Translations under genes and position numbers: made by a program
In this document: positions 7,837-14,975 of the stretch, one piece after another
Layout: each line of letters opens with the position of its first letter
Numbering within the stretch: position 1 is the first letter of the stretch
Notes under the pieces: model-generated
Told to the model about the DNA's origin: nothing
Databases searched by the model: none
What the model saw: the letters and a program-made list of their open reading frames with translations, nothing else
From: Planctomycetota bacterium
Lineage (GTDB): Bacteria; Planctomycetota; GCA-002687715; DRQF01
NCBI GenBank assembly: GCA_015485455.1
Contig: WFTN01000566.1
Coordinates: 1-15,072 of the forward strand
Direction: 5' to 3'
Length of the DNA stretch: 15,072 nucleotides

Positions 7837-7962
7837 AGAAGCCGCGGGACGCGACTGCTCCCAGTTGGATAATCTTAAGAAGACGAAGAAGCCGCGAGAC
7901 GCGACTGCTCCCAATTGGGTAATCTCAAGAAGACGAAGAAGCCGCGGGACGCGACTGCTCCC
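7837..7962 (-). repeat. tandem array of 50-bp hairpin repeats (three copies)
   Basis: The block that reads GCCGCG, GGA, CGCGAC, TGCTCCC on the plus strand occurs at 7841-7862, 7891-7912 and 7941-7962, exactly 50 bp apart. Two full linkers of similar sequence (AGTTGGATAATCTTAAGAAG-like) separate the copies. On the minus strand each copy reads GGGAGCA, then GTCGCG and CGCGGC as a 6-bp stem (one G:U) around TCC (TCT in the middle copy), then TTCTTCGTCTTC. On the minus strand the array begins 65 bp after the sigma-factor stop, in sense with that gene. Its boundaries with flanking unique DNA are abrupt. See the findings for its likeness to the array at the right edge. Confidence 0.85.
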
Positions 7963-8027
7963 GGCCTAAGGAAAGAGCGCGAGCCTTCTTGGCTAAACTG
8001 CCAAGCAACGGCTCAGCGCTTTCGTGC

Positions 8028-8657
8028 CTAAACTTCGACCTTCTCCCACTTCTCCCGGAAGATCTCTCTTGCTTTGTGCAATCTCCAGCGGGTGGTGGCA
8101 TTGGTGCAGTCAATGATCTCTGCAATTTCGTCACAACTCATTTCGTGGACATCACGAAGTAAAATCACAGTTTTGTACTTCTCAGGCATGGTGTTGAGAA
8201 CACCATTGATTTTCTGGCCTAGCTCAGAACACATCATCAGAGCTTCAGGCCCCTTGGCAGGCTCCGTGGGATCAGCTGGGAACTCTTCCAAACTCACGTT
8301 GTTTTGTTTGCCCTTTTTGCGAAGGGAGTCGATGGCCAAGTTCACCACAATCCTGTAGAGCCAAGTGTAGAAGTTATATTTCAAGTCGAAGCGATTGATC
8401 GCTTTGAAGACCCGCAGGAAAGCGTCTTGGGAAATGTCTTTGGCGTCCTCGACGTTGTTAACGAGGTTGAAGGCCACCCAAAAAACCCGCTTTTCATATT
8501 CTTTGACCAAGGCCTCAAAGGCTTTCATGTCGCCTCCTTGGGCGGCCACGATTCTTTCCTTTTCAAGGCGAATCTCTTCAGGCGTCCGCACCCGACGAGG
8601 TTGCTTCTTGCCGACTTTAGGTGCCAGCTTCTTGGTCTTGTTCTTGAGCTCCATCAT
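8028..8657 (-). CDS. ECF-type RNA polymerase sigma factor
   Basis: 209 residues from ATG 8657, chosen because GAGGGAG ends 6 nt upstream. Further in-frame ATGs up to 8771 lack a good SD and encode unlikely sequence. Region sigma-2 spans about residues 47-115 (FEALVKEYEKRVFWVAFNLV, DAKDISQDAFLRVFKAI, FYTWLYRIVVNLAIDSLRKK), with the DISQDAF core-binding and FYTWLYRI -10-binding parts clear. Region sigma-4 spans about 150-203 (LNTMPEKYKTVILLRDVHEMSCDEIAEIIDCTNATTRWRLHKAREIF), a helix-turn-helix for the -35 box. A basic extension of about 35 residues precedes sigma-2. No anti-sigma gene is next to it. It could direct a stress or envelope regulon; the signal is unknown. Confidence 0.93.
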   Translation of the reverse strand: MMELKNKTKKLAPKVGKKQPRRVRTPEEIRLEKERIVAAQGGDMKAFEALVKEYEKRVFWVAFNLVNNVEDAKDISQDAFLRVFKAINRFDLKYNFYTWLYRIVVNLAIDSLRKKGKQNNVSLEEFPADPTEPAKGPEALMMCSELGQKINGVLNTMPEKYKTVILLRDVHEMSCDEIAEIIDCTNATTRWRLHKAREIFREKWEKVEV

Positions 8658-8776
8658 GGTGTTCTCCCTCACTCTGTCGTTCATATCTTTCTCGTATGCC
8701 CAAACGGGATTCGAGCGTTGGGTCCGACAGTGAACCCGCATCCACATAGCCTTTCGCAAGCGGTGGGCCAAACGAC

Positions 8777-8796
8777 GAGAATTCTTTCTAATTCTC
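8777..8796. promoter_or_regulatory. 20-bp dyad, possible operator near the sigma-factor promoter
   Basis: GAGAATT and AATTCTC form a perfect 7-bp inverted repeat with a 6-nt spacer (CTTTCT on the plus strand). It lies 120 bp upstream of the sigma-factor start. The size and symmetry fit a dimeric regulator's site, but the AT-rich arms could arise by chance and no -35/-10 box is clear beside it. Confidence 0.3.
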
Positions 8797-9063
8797 CTAA
8801 GGCGTTTATTTGAAACGACTTAGACATTGCCCCAAGACAATCGATTCCTCAGAACTACTGTCCCCAAAAGTGAAACATCGTTGCACGATTTAGGACACTT
8901 CCTCTTAGACGCACGATTCTTTCAGACGCGCCATCAATTCTGCTGGGGCATCTACCCTACAGCGCAAAGTTCTTTGCTATGAAGATTATAGAGTTTGATG
9001 ACGAATCATCTCGAACAACCCATTATTCGCTGGGGGGAATAAGCCCCACCTCTCGGAAATAGT

Positions 9064-9119
9064 GGCTGGGAACGGACTTAGGAGGAGACGAGTTGGGGCC
9101 TCTTGATGGCCCAGCCAAC
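9064..9119 (+). promoter_or_regulatory. overlapping hairpins in the leader of the leucine-dehydrogenase gene
   Basis: GTTGGGGCC (9092-9100) pairs with GGCC (9108-9111) and CCAAC (9115-9119) around a 7-nt loop with a 3-nt bulge. The segment CCCAGCC (9110-9116) can instead pair with GGCTGGG (9064-9070). The two folds exclude each other, as in attenuators or leader switches. There is no T-run after either. They lie 80-135 bp before the start codon. This is structure seen on paper only. Confidence 0.3.
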
Positions 9120-9199
9120 TTGACGTATGACTGTGGCACAAAAGCACTTGTGAGCTTTTCGACTATCGCCCCATCCAACCCATGAGCAGGTCCTTGATC

Positions 9200-10255
9200 A
9201 TGAAGATCCGCAAACTCGATATTGAGAACTACGAGACCGTCGTCCACGCTACAGACGATGCCACTGGCCTCAACGCTTTCATTGGCGTCCATGACACAAC
9301 TTTAGGACCAGCATTGGGCGGCATGCGCATCTGGCCCTACGAACGAGAAGAAGACGCTCTCACCGATGTGCTCCGGCTTTCCAAGGGCATGTCCTACAAG
9401 TCGGCAATCGCCCAAACCGGATTGGGAGGCGGCAAATCTGTCATCGTTGGTTCTCCAGACGTGGTGCGCAATCCAGAGACGCTACGGGCCATGGGACGCT
9501 TCATCGAGACTTTAGAAGGCAAGTACATCACAGCTGAAGACGTCAACACCCGAGTCGTCGACTTAGAGATCGTGCGGGAAGAAACCAAATGGGTCACGGG
9601 CCTGCCCTTAGAAAAAGGTGGCTCGGGCAATCCATCACCTTACACAGGTTTCGGCGTTTTCTTGGGCATAAGGACTTGCCTTGAAGAGGCTTTCGGCAGC
9701 GACGACCCCAAGGGCAAGCACGTTGCAATGCAAGGTGTTGGCAATGTAGCCCAAGCAGTGATTGAGCAATTGCTCAAAGCAGGGGCCACGGTGACCGCTT
9801 GCGACATCAACGAGAAACGCATCAATGCCGTCAAGGAAAAGTATCCAGAGGTCACCTTCGTCGATCCGGATACAATCTATGACATTCCTTGCGACGTATT
9901 CTCACCCCATGCTTTGGGTGCCATCATCAACGATCAAACAATCGACCGTTTGCGGTGCCCCATCATCGCCGGCGCTGCTAACAACCAACTGGCGGAGGTA
10001 CGCCACGGCGACATCTTGCGAGAAAAGGGCATTCTCTACGCCCCTGATTTCGTCATCAATGCCGGTGGCATCGTCAATGTCAGTGTCGAATTCCAAGAAG
10101 GTGGCTACAACGAAGAAGTAGCTCTCAAGAAAATCGGCAACATCCAGAACGCCCTGAAGTCCACTTTTGCCATGGCAAAGGAAGACGGCACTTCCACCAA
10201 CCGCGCTGCGATTGCCGTGGCCAAAAAAATCATCGCCGACGCTAAACGCTCATAG
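9200..10255 (+). CDS. leucine dehydrogenase (Glu/Leu/Phe/Val dehydrogenase family)
   Basis: 351 residues. NAD-dependent oxidative deamination of branched-chain amino acids to 2-keto acids and ammonia in the cytoplasm, reversible. The N-terminal domain carries GPALGGMR (37-43), Lys67 in GMSYKSA and Lys79 in GLGGGKSVI, the substrate-binding and catalytic lysines, and Asp114 in TAEDVNT. The NAD domain has GVGNVAQAV (179-187) with Asp202 ending the next strand (TACDINE). APDFVINAGGIVNV (281-294) is typical of the family. The 351-residue length fits leucine dehydrogenase better than the longer glutamate dehydrogenases. Start: ATG 9200 has AGCAGG 9 nt upstream and matches the usual MKI-type N-terminus; ATG 9182 (six residues longer) has no SD. 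Related valine or phenylalanine specificity is possible. Confidence 0.92.
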   Translation: MKIRKLDIENYETVVHATDDATGLNAFIGVHDTTLGPALGGMRIWPYEREEDALTDVLRLSKGMSYKSAIAQTGLGGGKSVIVGSPDVVRNPETLRAMGRFIETLEGKYITAEDVNTRVVDLEIVREETKWVTGLPLEKGGSGNPSPYTGFGVFLGIRTCLEEAFGSDDPKGKHVAMQGVGNVAQAVIEQLLKAGATVTACDINEKRINAVKEKYPEVTFVDPDTIYDIPCDVFSPHALGAIINDQTIDRLRCPIIAGAANNQLAEVRHGDILREKGILYAPDFVINAGGIVNVSVEFQEGGYNEEVALKKIGNIQNALKSTFAMAKEDGTSTNRAAIAVAKKIIADAKRS

Positions 10256-10292
10256 AAGCAAGACTTGAGCTTTCTTTGAGTTTAGCCTGACA

Positions 10293-10314
10293 CTCCTGTA
10301 GGATTCTACAGGAG
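10293..10314 (+). terminator. stem-loop after the leucine-dehydrogenase gene, likely terminator
   Basis: Perfect 9-bp stem CTCCTGTAG / CTACAGGAG with a GATT loop, 37 bp after the stop codon. The following bases (CGCCACCTTCATT) are only weakly T-rich, so it may be a poor terminator, an mRNA 3'-end stabiliser or a binding site for the downstream methyltransferase promoter. Confidence 0.5.
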
Positions 10315-10350
10315 CGCCACCTTCATTACCTTACTTCCAAAGTTGACGGC

Positions 10351-11274
10351 ATGACAAACGAAACTGCTGATACCACCGCCTCCTCTGAATCAAGCTCTCA
10401 TGCCTCAGAGATTGCCGCGGGCGAACGTTTTGAATTCGGCGAGAACTGGCGGCGGTTCTTAGCCAGTGTTTCTGAAGAGCGCATCACGACAGCCATCGCC
10501 AGTGTCCAAGAGCTCTTGGGGATCACCACCCTCAAGGGCAAGACCTTCGTCGATGTGGGATGCGGCAGCGGACTGTTTTCTTTGGCGGCTCACCGCATGG
10601 GTGCCCAAGTTCATAGTTTTGATTTCGACCCGGCCTCTGTCGCCTGTTGCCAACAACTCAAAGAAACCTATGGCAATAGTGGAGCCACATGGAAGATCGA
10701 ACAAGGCTCCGCTCTTGACCCAACCTATCTAAAACGATTAGGTCAATTCGACGTCGTCTATTCTTGGGGTGTTCTCCACCATACCGGGGAGATGTGGCAG
10801 GCCATCGACAACGTTTGCAAACTGACGAAGCCAAATAGCTTGTTCACCATTGCCATCTACAACGACCAAGGTTCTTGGAGCGACCGATGGAAACGGATCA
10901 AGAAGACTTACAACAACCTCCCCCGATTCCTCAGACCGGTCTTCGCGGCTGTTGTCACCTTTCCCTTTGACTTGAGAATGGCGCTCAGTGCGTTCTTGAG
11001 GTTGAAGCCCATGGAATACATCCGCGTCTGGACGTCTTATGAGAATGATCGTGGCATGAATCGCTGGCACGACATCATTGATTGGGTGGGCGGCTATCCC
11101 TTTGAAGTTGCTAAGCCAGAAGAAATGCTCAAATTCTTCCGTGACCGAGATTTCGAGCTTACGAATCTGAAGACACGCTTGGGCAGTTTGGGTTGCAATG
11201 AATTCGTTTTTCAAAAGCAAGCCGAGGCCCCAGCCGAGATCAAACTCAAAGAGCGAACCGCCGCGAACGAGTGA
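10351..11274 (+). CDS. class I SAM-dependent methyltransferase
   Basis: 307 residues. Rossmann-type SAM site: FVDVGCGSGLFSLAA (66-80) is motif I, followed by the acidic end of strand 2 in SFDFDP (89-94) and QFDVVYSWGVLHHTG (132-146) as motif IV/post-motif. The C-terminal part (about 170-290) holds a conserved-looking block (WHDIIDWVGGYPFEVAKPEEM) and a GCNEFVF ending, as in methyltransferases often found near glycan or lipid genes. A low-complexity Ser/Thr/Ala N-terminus (1-22) is likely disordered. The SD is poor. The substrate cannot be named. It converges on a second, unrelated-looking methyltransferase gene. Confidence 0.85.
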   Translation: MTNETADTTASSESSSHASEIAAGERFEFGENWRRFLASVSEERITTAIASVQELLGITTLKGKTFVDVGCGSGLFSLAAHRMGAQVHSFDFDPASVACCQQLKETYGNSGATWKIEQGSALDPTYLKRLGQFDVVYSWGVLHHTGEMWQAIDNVCKLTKPNSLFTIAIYNDQGSWSDRWKRIKKTYNNLPRFLRPVFAAVVTFPFDLRMALSAFLRLKPMEYIRVWTSYENDRGMNRWHDIIDWVGGYPFEVAKPEEMLKFFRDRDFELTNLKTRLGSLGCNEFVFQKQAEAPAEIKLKERTAANE

Positions 11275-11277
11275 GAT

Positions 11278-11366
11278 CCTGGTCGTTGTGTGAGAAAATG
11301 CCCCCCTCAAGGAAAACTCGGAACAACGATTCCTAAGACTTCTTTTGAGAGCACAACGCGACCAGG
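11278..11366. repeat. long imperfect inverted repeat between convergent methyltransferase genes
   Basis: CCTGGTCGTTGTG (11278-11290) pairs with CACAACGCGACCAGG (11352-11366), 13 bp with a 2-nt bulge. Inside it, CTCAA (near 11306) can pair with TTGAG (near 11345) and GGAA with TTCC, giving a nested fold. It starts 3 bp after the first methyltransferase stop and could act as a bidirectional end structure for both convergent transcripts. No T-run follows either arm. Confidence 0.45.
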
Positions 11367-11426
11367 GGCGGCCGCGCGGTCGTGAAGGATATTCGGGCCA
11401 AGGCGATGATTCGTAAGCAATGGGGA

Positions 11427-12275
11427 CTAACTTCGCTTTCGTGCCACCACTTCGCTGATGCTTGGGGTGCAAAAGAGGGAGTTCGGCGATGACGAACGCT
11501 GCTTCCAATCGTCCAAGAATTCGTCTTCATCCTGGGATGTCAAAACCCCCTTCTCAACAAGCGTTCGGGCGACGATAGGAAAGAAACTCTCCGGCCAGCG
11601 CCAAAGAGCATCTTGAGGGCTTACCGAAAAGGTCAGGAGACGTTTGTATTCGACGTCAAAGCCGCAAGCATCAAGATGGGCGGGAAGGTCAAGCCCAACC
11701 CTTGGGTTTCCGCCACTGGCAACCCAGCTGTCATGAAAAGCACCTACCAACTTGTCAAAAGCTTCGCTTCTGGGATGGAGAGTTAGTGCACCAATGAAGT
11801 TCGAATAATCTTGAATGGCAATGGTGCCCCCGGGCTTTAGGGAGGCGCCAATGTTTCTGAGAGCCCCTTGGGGATCGTTGAGGAAACACCGCACCCAACG
11901 TAAATAGGCTGCATCGTGAAAATTCGCCTCCAAGGTGATCTCTTGTAAATCACCCTGGACGACTTTTACGCAAGAGGCATCGACACCAGGAACACCGTCT
12001 TTGGCCAAAGTCGCCTCCAAGCTGGAGACGAAAACCGCTGCATATTCGACCGCTGTCACCTGCCCTCGATCGCCAACAATGCGAGCTAAGTCCATGGTCG
12101 CAAACCCAGGGCCGCTCCCAGCATCCAGGACTTTCGAACCGTAGGCAATCCCGGCGCGCTTCCAAATTTTGTGGGCGTACTCGCTCCACAAAGCATGCTG
12201 TAGACCTAAACGGAATGCTTCGTCTTCATGGGTGCCCAAGACATAATCATCTGCATTGCCAGTTTCGAAATTCAT
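11427..12275 (-). CDS. class I SAM-dependent methyltransferase (UbiE-like fold)
   Basis: 282 residues from ATG 12275 (MNFETGNADDYVLGTHEDEAFRLGLQ), the usual N-terminus of such enzymes. AAAGG lies about 9 nt upstream. Fourteen more in-frame codons reach another ATG at 12317, but these are not protein-like. Motif I is KVLDAGSGPGFATMDLAR (48-65), with TAVEYAAVFV as the acidic strand-2 end and AYLRWVRCFLNDP and LKPGGTIAIQDY as motifs IV-VI. It begins 53 bp after the helicase stop on the same strand, so the two are probably cotranscribed. Substrate unknown; small-molecule methylation is most likely. Confidence 0.85.
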   Translation of the reverse strand: MNFETGNADDYVLGTHEDEAFRLGLQHALWSEYAHKIWKRAGIAYGSKVLDAGSGPGFATMDLARIVGDRGQVTAVEYAAVFVSSLEATLAKDGVPGVDASCVKVVQGDLQEITLEANFHDAAYLRWVRCFLNDPQGALRNIGASLKPGGTIAIQDYSNFIGALTLHPRSEAFDKLVGAFHDSWVASGGNPRVGLDLPAHLDACGFDVEYKRLLTFSVSPQDALWRWPESFFPIVARTLVEKGVLTSQDEDEFLDDWKQRSSSPNSLFCTPSISEVVARKRS

Positions 12276-12328
12276 GCTCCTTGGCCTTTCCTGTACTCGG
12301 GAATTATGACTGGCCAAAAGCGAATTGC

Positions 12329-14299
12329 TCAGTCGTCAATAACCCGTACCCGAGGAATAGCACCTAAGAACGCACGACCATAATATTTGTTCTTGATCCT
12401 GGTGTCTAAAACCACAACTGTGCCCGTGTCCGTTTCCGTCCGAATCAATCGACCAAAACCCTGCTTGAAGCGAATGATTGCCTCTGGCAAAGCTAAGTCG
12501 CGAAAGGCATTGCCCCCCTGGCTTTCAATGAGTTGGGCTCTGGCTTTCTGCAAGGGCGCCGTTGGCACTGAGAATGGAAGTCTGGCAATGATGACGAGCC
12601 GCAAAGGATCACCCTTCACATCAACCCCTTGCCAAAACGAATCGGTGCCAAACAGAACGGAATTGTCGGATTTTTGAAACTCCTTCACCATCATCGAACG
12701 GGGCATCTCTTCCCCCTGAACAAAGACCGGAAAGCCGAGCTCTTCCAAACGACCAATGATGCGATTTCGGATCTTGTTCATGAAGTCATAGCTGGTGAAG
12801 AGAATAAAAGCTCCACCTTGACTATGCTCCACATAACCCAGAATAGCGTTGGCACAGCGCTCTTCGTAGTCCTCGTCCTTAGACGGTTCATTGAGCCAAG
12901 TTGGAATGCGCAAGCGAACGTTTTTTTCGTAGTCAAATGGCGATCCTAATTGAAGGCGCGCTGCCCTCGTTGCTCCCAAGGCCTGGGCGACAAAATCGAG
13001 ACCGTTCTGCCGCCCCGTAGCCAAGGTGGCACTGGTCAAAATCACCGTGCCCACTTGTTCAAACAAGAGCTTCTCCAAGGTGTCGCTCACCTTGAGAGGT
13101 TTGCTTTGGATGCTTGCAGTGGTGCCCTGCTCGTTTGACTCCGCCCAGTGCACCGCTTTTCCTTCCATTCCATGAGGTCGCAAGATCACTTGCAACGACT
13201 TCAGAATGGAATCGATCCTGGTGATGTAAGACTGGAATTCGCTCTCTTGTTCCTGAGAGCCGCAATCGAGCTTCAAGTCCCCCAACTCTCCAGCCAACTC
13301 GTTGAGAACCGGCGACAAGACATCTCGGATCTGGTTCTCGTCGGTGATCTCACGCATGAAACGGTGCCGTCCACAAAACTGAGAGACCGAGAAGAAAAAT
13401 TCATCGCAAGCCTCTTCAGCTTCACCACAGAGACTTCGGGCCGCCTCCGCTCGCTGCACATACTGAAGAAATCCAAGCCCTTTGTGCCGTCGATGGAGGC
13501 GCATAAGAAGTAAACGAACCATACGCCGGGTTACGCGATGCCCAAAATGGTCAAGGGCCATGCCCTCTAAGCTGTGAGCTTCGTCAAAGATGACAACATC
13601 GTGGTCAGGCAGGATCTTGGCTCCCTTGGCCCGCAAAGCCAAGTCAGCCAGATACAGGCTATGGTTGACCACAATGAGATCCGCGTCTTGAAGCCCTCGT
13701 CTGGCCACATGGTAGGGGCAATCTTCGTTGAAATGACCGCAGGCCAATCCCAGGCAGTTTCCATGCTCTGACTGAACCTGCTCCCAAACATCATAGGTGG
13801 GTGCGGGAAAGATCTCTTGCTTGGTTCCTTCTGCCCCTTTGGTCCTCAAGGTATGCTGGATGCGCCTGAGCTGTTCTTTGACCTCGGGTTCGACTCCTGT
13901 GTCCATGGCACCCTTGATCGCCATAGCCAAGCGCCGAGGAGCAATATAGTTGCTACGACCCTTGGCCACCGCCGCCACAAATCGCCCTGGCAGGACGCTC
14001 TCCAGCCAGGGAATGTCCTTCTGAATCAGCTGATCTTGGAGACTCAAAGTCTGAGTTGAGATCAAGACGCGTCGCCCAGCAGGAATGGCCCTGAGTACGG
14101 CAGGCACCAAATACCCCAAACTCTTGCCAACCCCCGTCCCCGCCTCCACGATGAGGTGCTGCCCCTCGGAGATCGCAGATCCTACAGCATTGGCCATCTC
14201 AAGCTGCTGAGGGCGCAAATGGTAGTTTTCCAGCTTTTGGGCGGCGAGCCCATCCTCAGAAAAAAAGGCCTCGATTTCTTCGTCATTCAGACCAGACAC
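12329..14299 (-). CDS. DinG/XPD-like superfamily-2 DNA helicase
   Basis: 656 residues, typical of the DinG/YoaA group. GTG start at 14299 with AGGAAGAG ending 5 nt upstream. Motifs in order: Q-like LRPQQLEMA (28-36), Walker A EAGTGVGKS (52-60), Ia STQTLSLQDQL (81-91), Fe-S region 116-200, DEAH at 239-242, LTSATLATG in the middle, WQGVD and QGFGRLIR (613-620) as motifs V-VI. The family unwinds DNA 5' to 3' and resolves R-loops and G-quadruplexes in repair. The Fe-S region has Cys182, Cys187 and Cys194, but the first ligand, normally Cys after NYL/I, is Ala120 (GRSNYIAPRR). The cluster may be absent or differently held. The symbol dinG would be by similarity only, as YoaA is equally close. Confidence 0.92.
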   Translation of the reverse strand: MSGLNDEEIEAFFSEDGLAAQKLENYHLRPQQLEMANAVGSAISEGQHLIVEAGTGVGKSLGYLVPAVLRAIPAGRRVLISTQTLSLQDQLIQKDIPWLESVLPGRFVAAVAKGRSNYIAPRRLAMAIKGAMDTGVEPEVKEQLRRIQHTLRTKGAEGTKQEIFPAPTYDVWEQVQSEHGNCLGLACGHFNEDCPYHVARRGLQDADLIVVNHSLYLADLALRAKGAKILPDHDVVIFDEAHSLEGMALDHFGHRVTRRMVRLLLMRLHRRHKGLGFLQYVQRAEAARSLCGEAEEACDEFFFSVSQFCGRHRFMREITDENQIRDVLSPVLNELAGELGDLKLDCGSQEQESEFQSYITRIDSILKSLQVILRPHGMEGKAVHWAESNEQGTTASIQSKPLKVSDTLEKLLFEQVGTVILTSATLATGRQNGLDFVAQALGATRAARLQLGSPFDYEKNVRLRIPTWLNEPSKDEDYEERCANAILGYVEHSQGGAFILFTSYDFMNKIRNRIIGRLEELGFPVFVQGEEMPRSMMVKEFQKSDNSVLFGTDSFWQGVDVKGDPLRLVIIARLPFSVPTAPLQKARAQLIESQGGNAFRDLALPEAIIRFKQGFGRLIRTETDTGTVVVLDTRIKNKYYGRAFLGAIPRVRVIDD

Positions 14300-14393
14300 A
14301 AATTCTCTTCCTAAGTAATTTGGACCATGATAACATTCCCCCGCGTCGGAAAACGCATAACGTGTTCACAGAAGGATTTGGGAGAATTCACGG

Positions 14394-14816
14394 ATGTCGA
14401 ATTTGAGGCATGGAGCGCTGGTTTTGCTCGGCTTATTGTTTGTCTCGGCCTGTAGCTCATCAGTGGAATATACCCGGGAGCCGCAGATCCGCTACGCTGA
14501 CGCACGAGATCGTTACGAAGATATTTCTTTGCACAAGATCTTTCACGACGGCAAGCTCATGGGGTATGCCGACTCCAAGCGACTCAAGGATGGCGACAGT
14601 AACGATTTCAATGATCGCCATGAGGTTTTCATCTTGGATGCCAACCATGACATGGTGGGCTATATCACCGACCACAACCAAGCATTTCGCCTACGGGCTC
14701 ATGGGCCAAGTGAGTTAGTCGCCGTCAACGATGACTTGGGCCGCAATGTTCAAGCTATCTTCGGTTGGCGTCAAGGAACAGTGACATTGAAGCGCATGGT
14801 TTACCAAGAAGACTAA
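14394..14816 (+). CDS. small lipoprotein of unknown function
   Basis: 140 residues. Start ATG 14394 with GGGAG 9 nt upstream. MSNLRHGALVLLGLLFVSACSSS is a lipoprotein signal with lipobox VSAC, so Cys20 would be lipidated and the protein exported and membrane anchored. The mature part (about 120 residues) has no domain I recognise. It is rich in Asp, His and Tyr, with a run of Asp/Asn (KDGDSNDFNDRHEV, 66-79), and it looks like short beta strands (HEVFILDANHDMVGYITDHN, TVTLKRMVY). It is divergent from the helicase gene with 94 bp between, and is followed by a strong terminator. Confidence 0.8.
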   Translation: MSNLRHGALVLLGLLFVSACSSSVEYTREPQIRYADARDRYEDISLHKIFHDGKLMGYADSKRLKDGDSNDFNDRHEVFILDANHDMVGYITDHNQAFRLRAHGPSELVAVNDDLGRNVQAIFGWRQGTVTLKRMVYQED

Positions 14817-14839
14817 GTCGAACAGCTGATGATTCAAAG

Positions 14840-14870
14840 AAGCAGTCTCTCACTTGGTGAGGGGCTGCTT
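14840..14870 (+). terminator. strong rho-independent terminator of the lipoprotein gene
   Basis: A 14-bp stem with two G:U pairs starts AAGCAG and ends CTGCTT, closed by CTCAC/GTGAG around a TTG loop, and is followed at once by TTTCTT (the T-run is TTTTTCTT counting the stem end). It starts 24 bp after the TAA of the lipoprotein gene. Confidence 0.85.
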
Positions 14871-14975
14871 TTTCTTGTGGGAAACGAAGATCAAAACGAG
14901 AGCAACATCGTTGCGAATTCGAAGCAGCCCTTAATCCCGTCCTTGCACTTATGTCATTGAGTTCGTTTTTTTGCC

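Larger units (their letters stand above)
8658..9199. other. long divergent regulatory region between sigma factor and leucine dehydrogenase
   Basis: 542 bp with no gene I can support. The minus-strand open frame continuing the sigma gene to 8771 and that at 9023-9292 are unconvincing. The region holds the dyad at 8777-8796 and overlapping hairpins at 9064-9119. It must contain promoters for both flanking genes, but no -35/-10 pair stands out. Confidence 0.5.

Noticed and set aside
7837..7962. CRISPR-like array
   Set aside because: The repeats have exact 50-bp spacing, but the sequences between the cores are themselves near-identical, so there are no variable spacers, and no cas genes are present.
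8304..8813. 169-codon plus-strand frame antisense to the sigma-factor gene
   Set aside because: It is a shadow of the sigma gene with no family resemblance.
9023..9292. 89-codon minus-strand frame across the leucine-dehydrogenase start
   Set aside because: It is antisense to the conserved N-terminus of the dehydrogenase, with no SD or domain.
10738..11508. 256-codon minus-strand frame overlapping both methyltransferase genes
   Set aside because: It is antisense to clear SAM motifs in the plus-strand gene and its protein sequence resembles no family.
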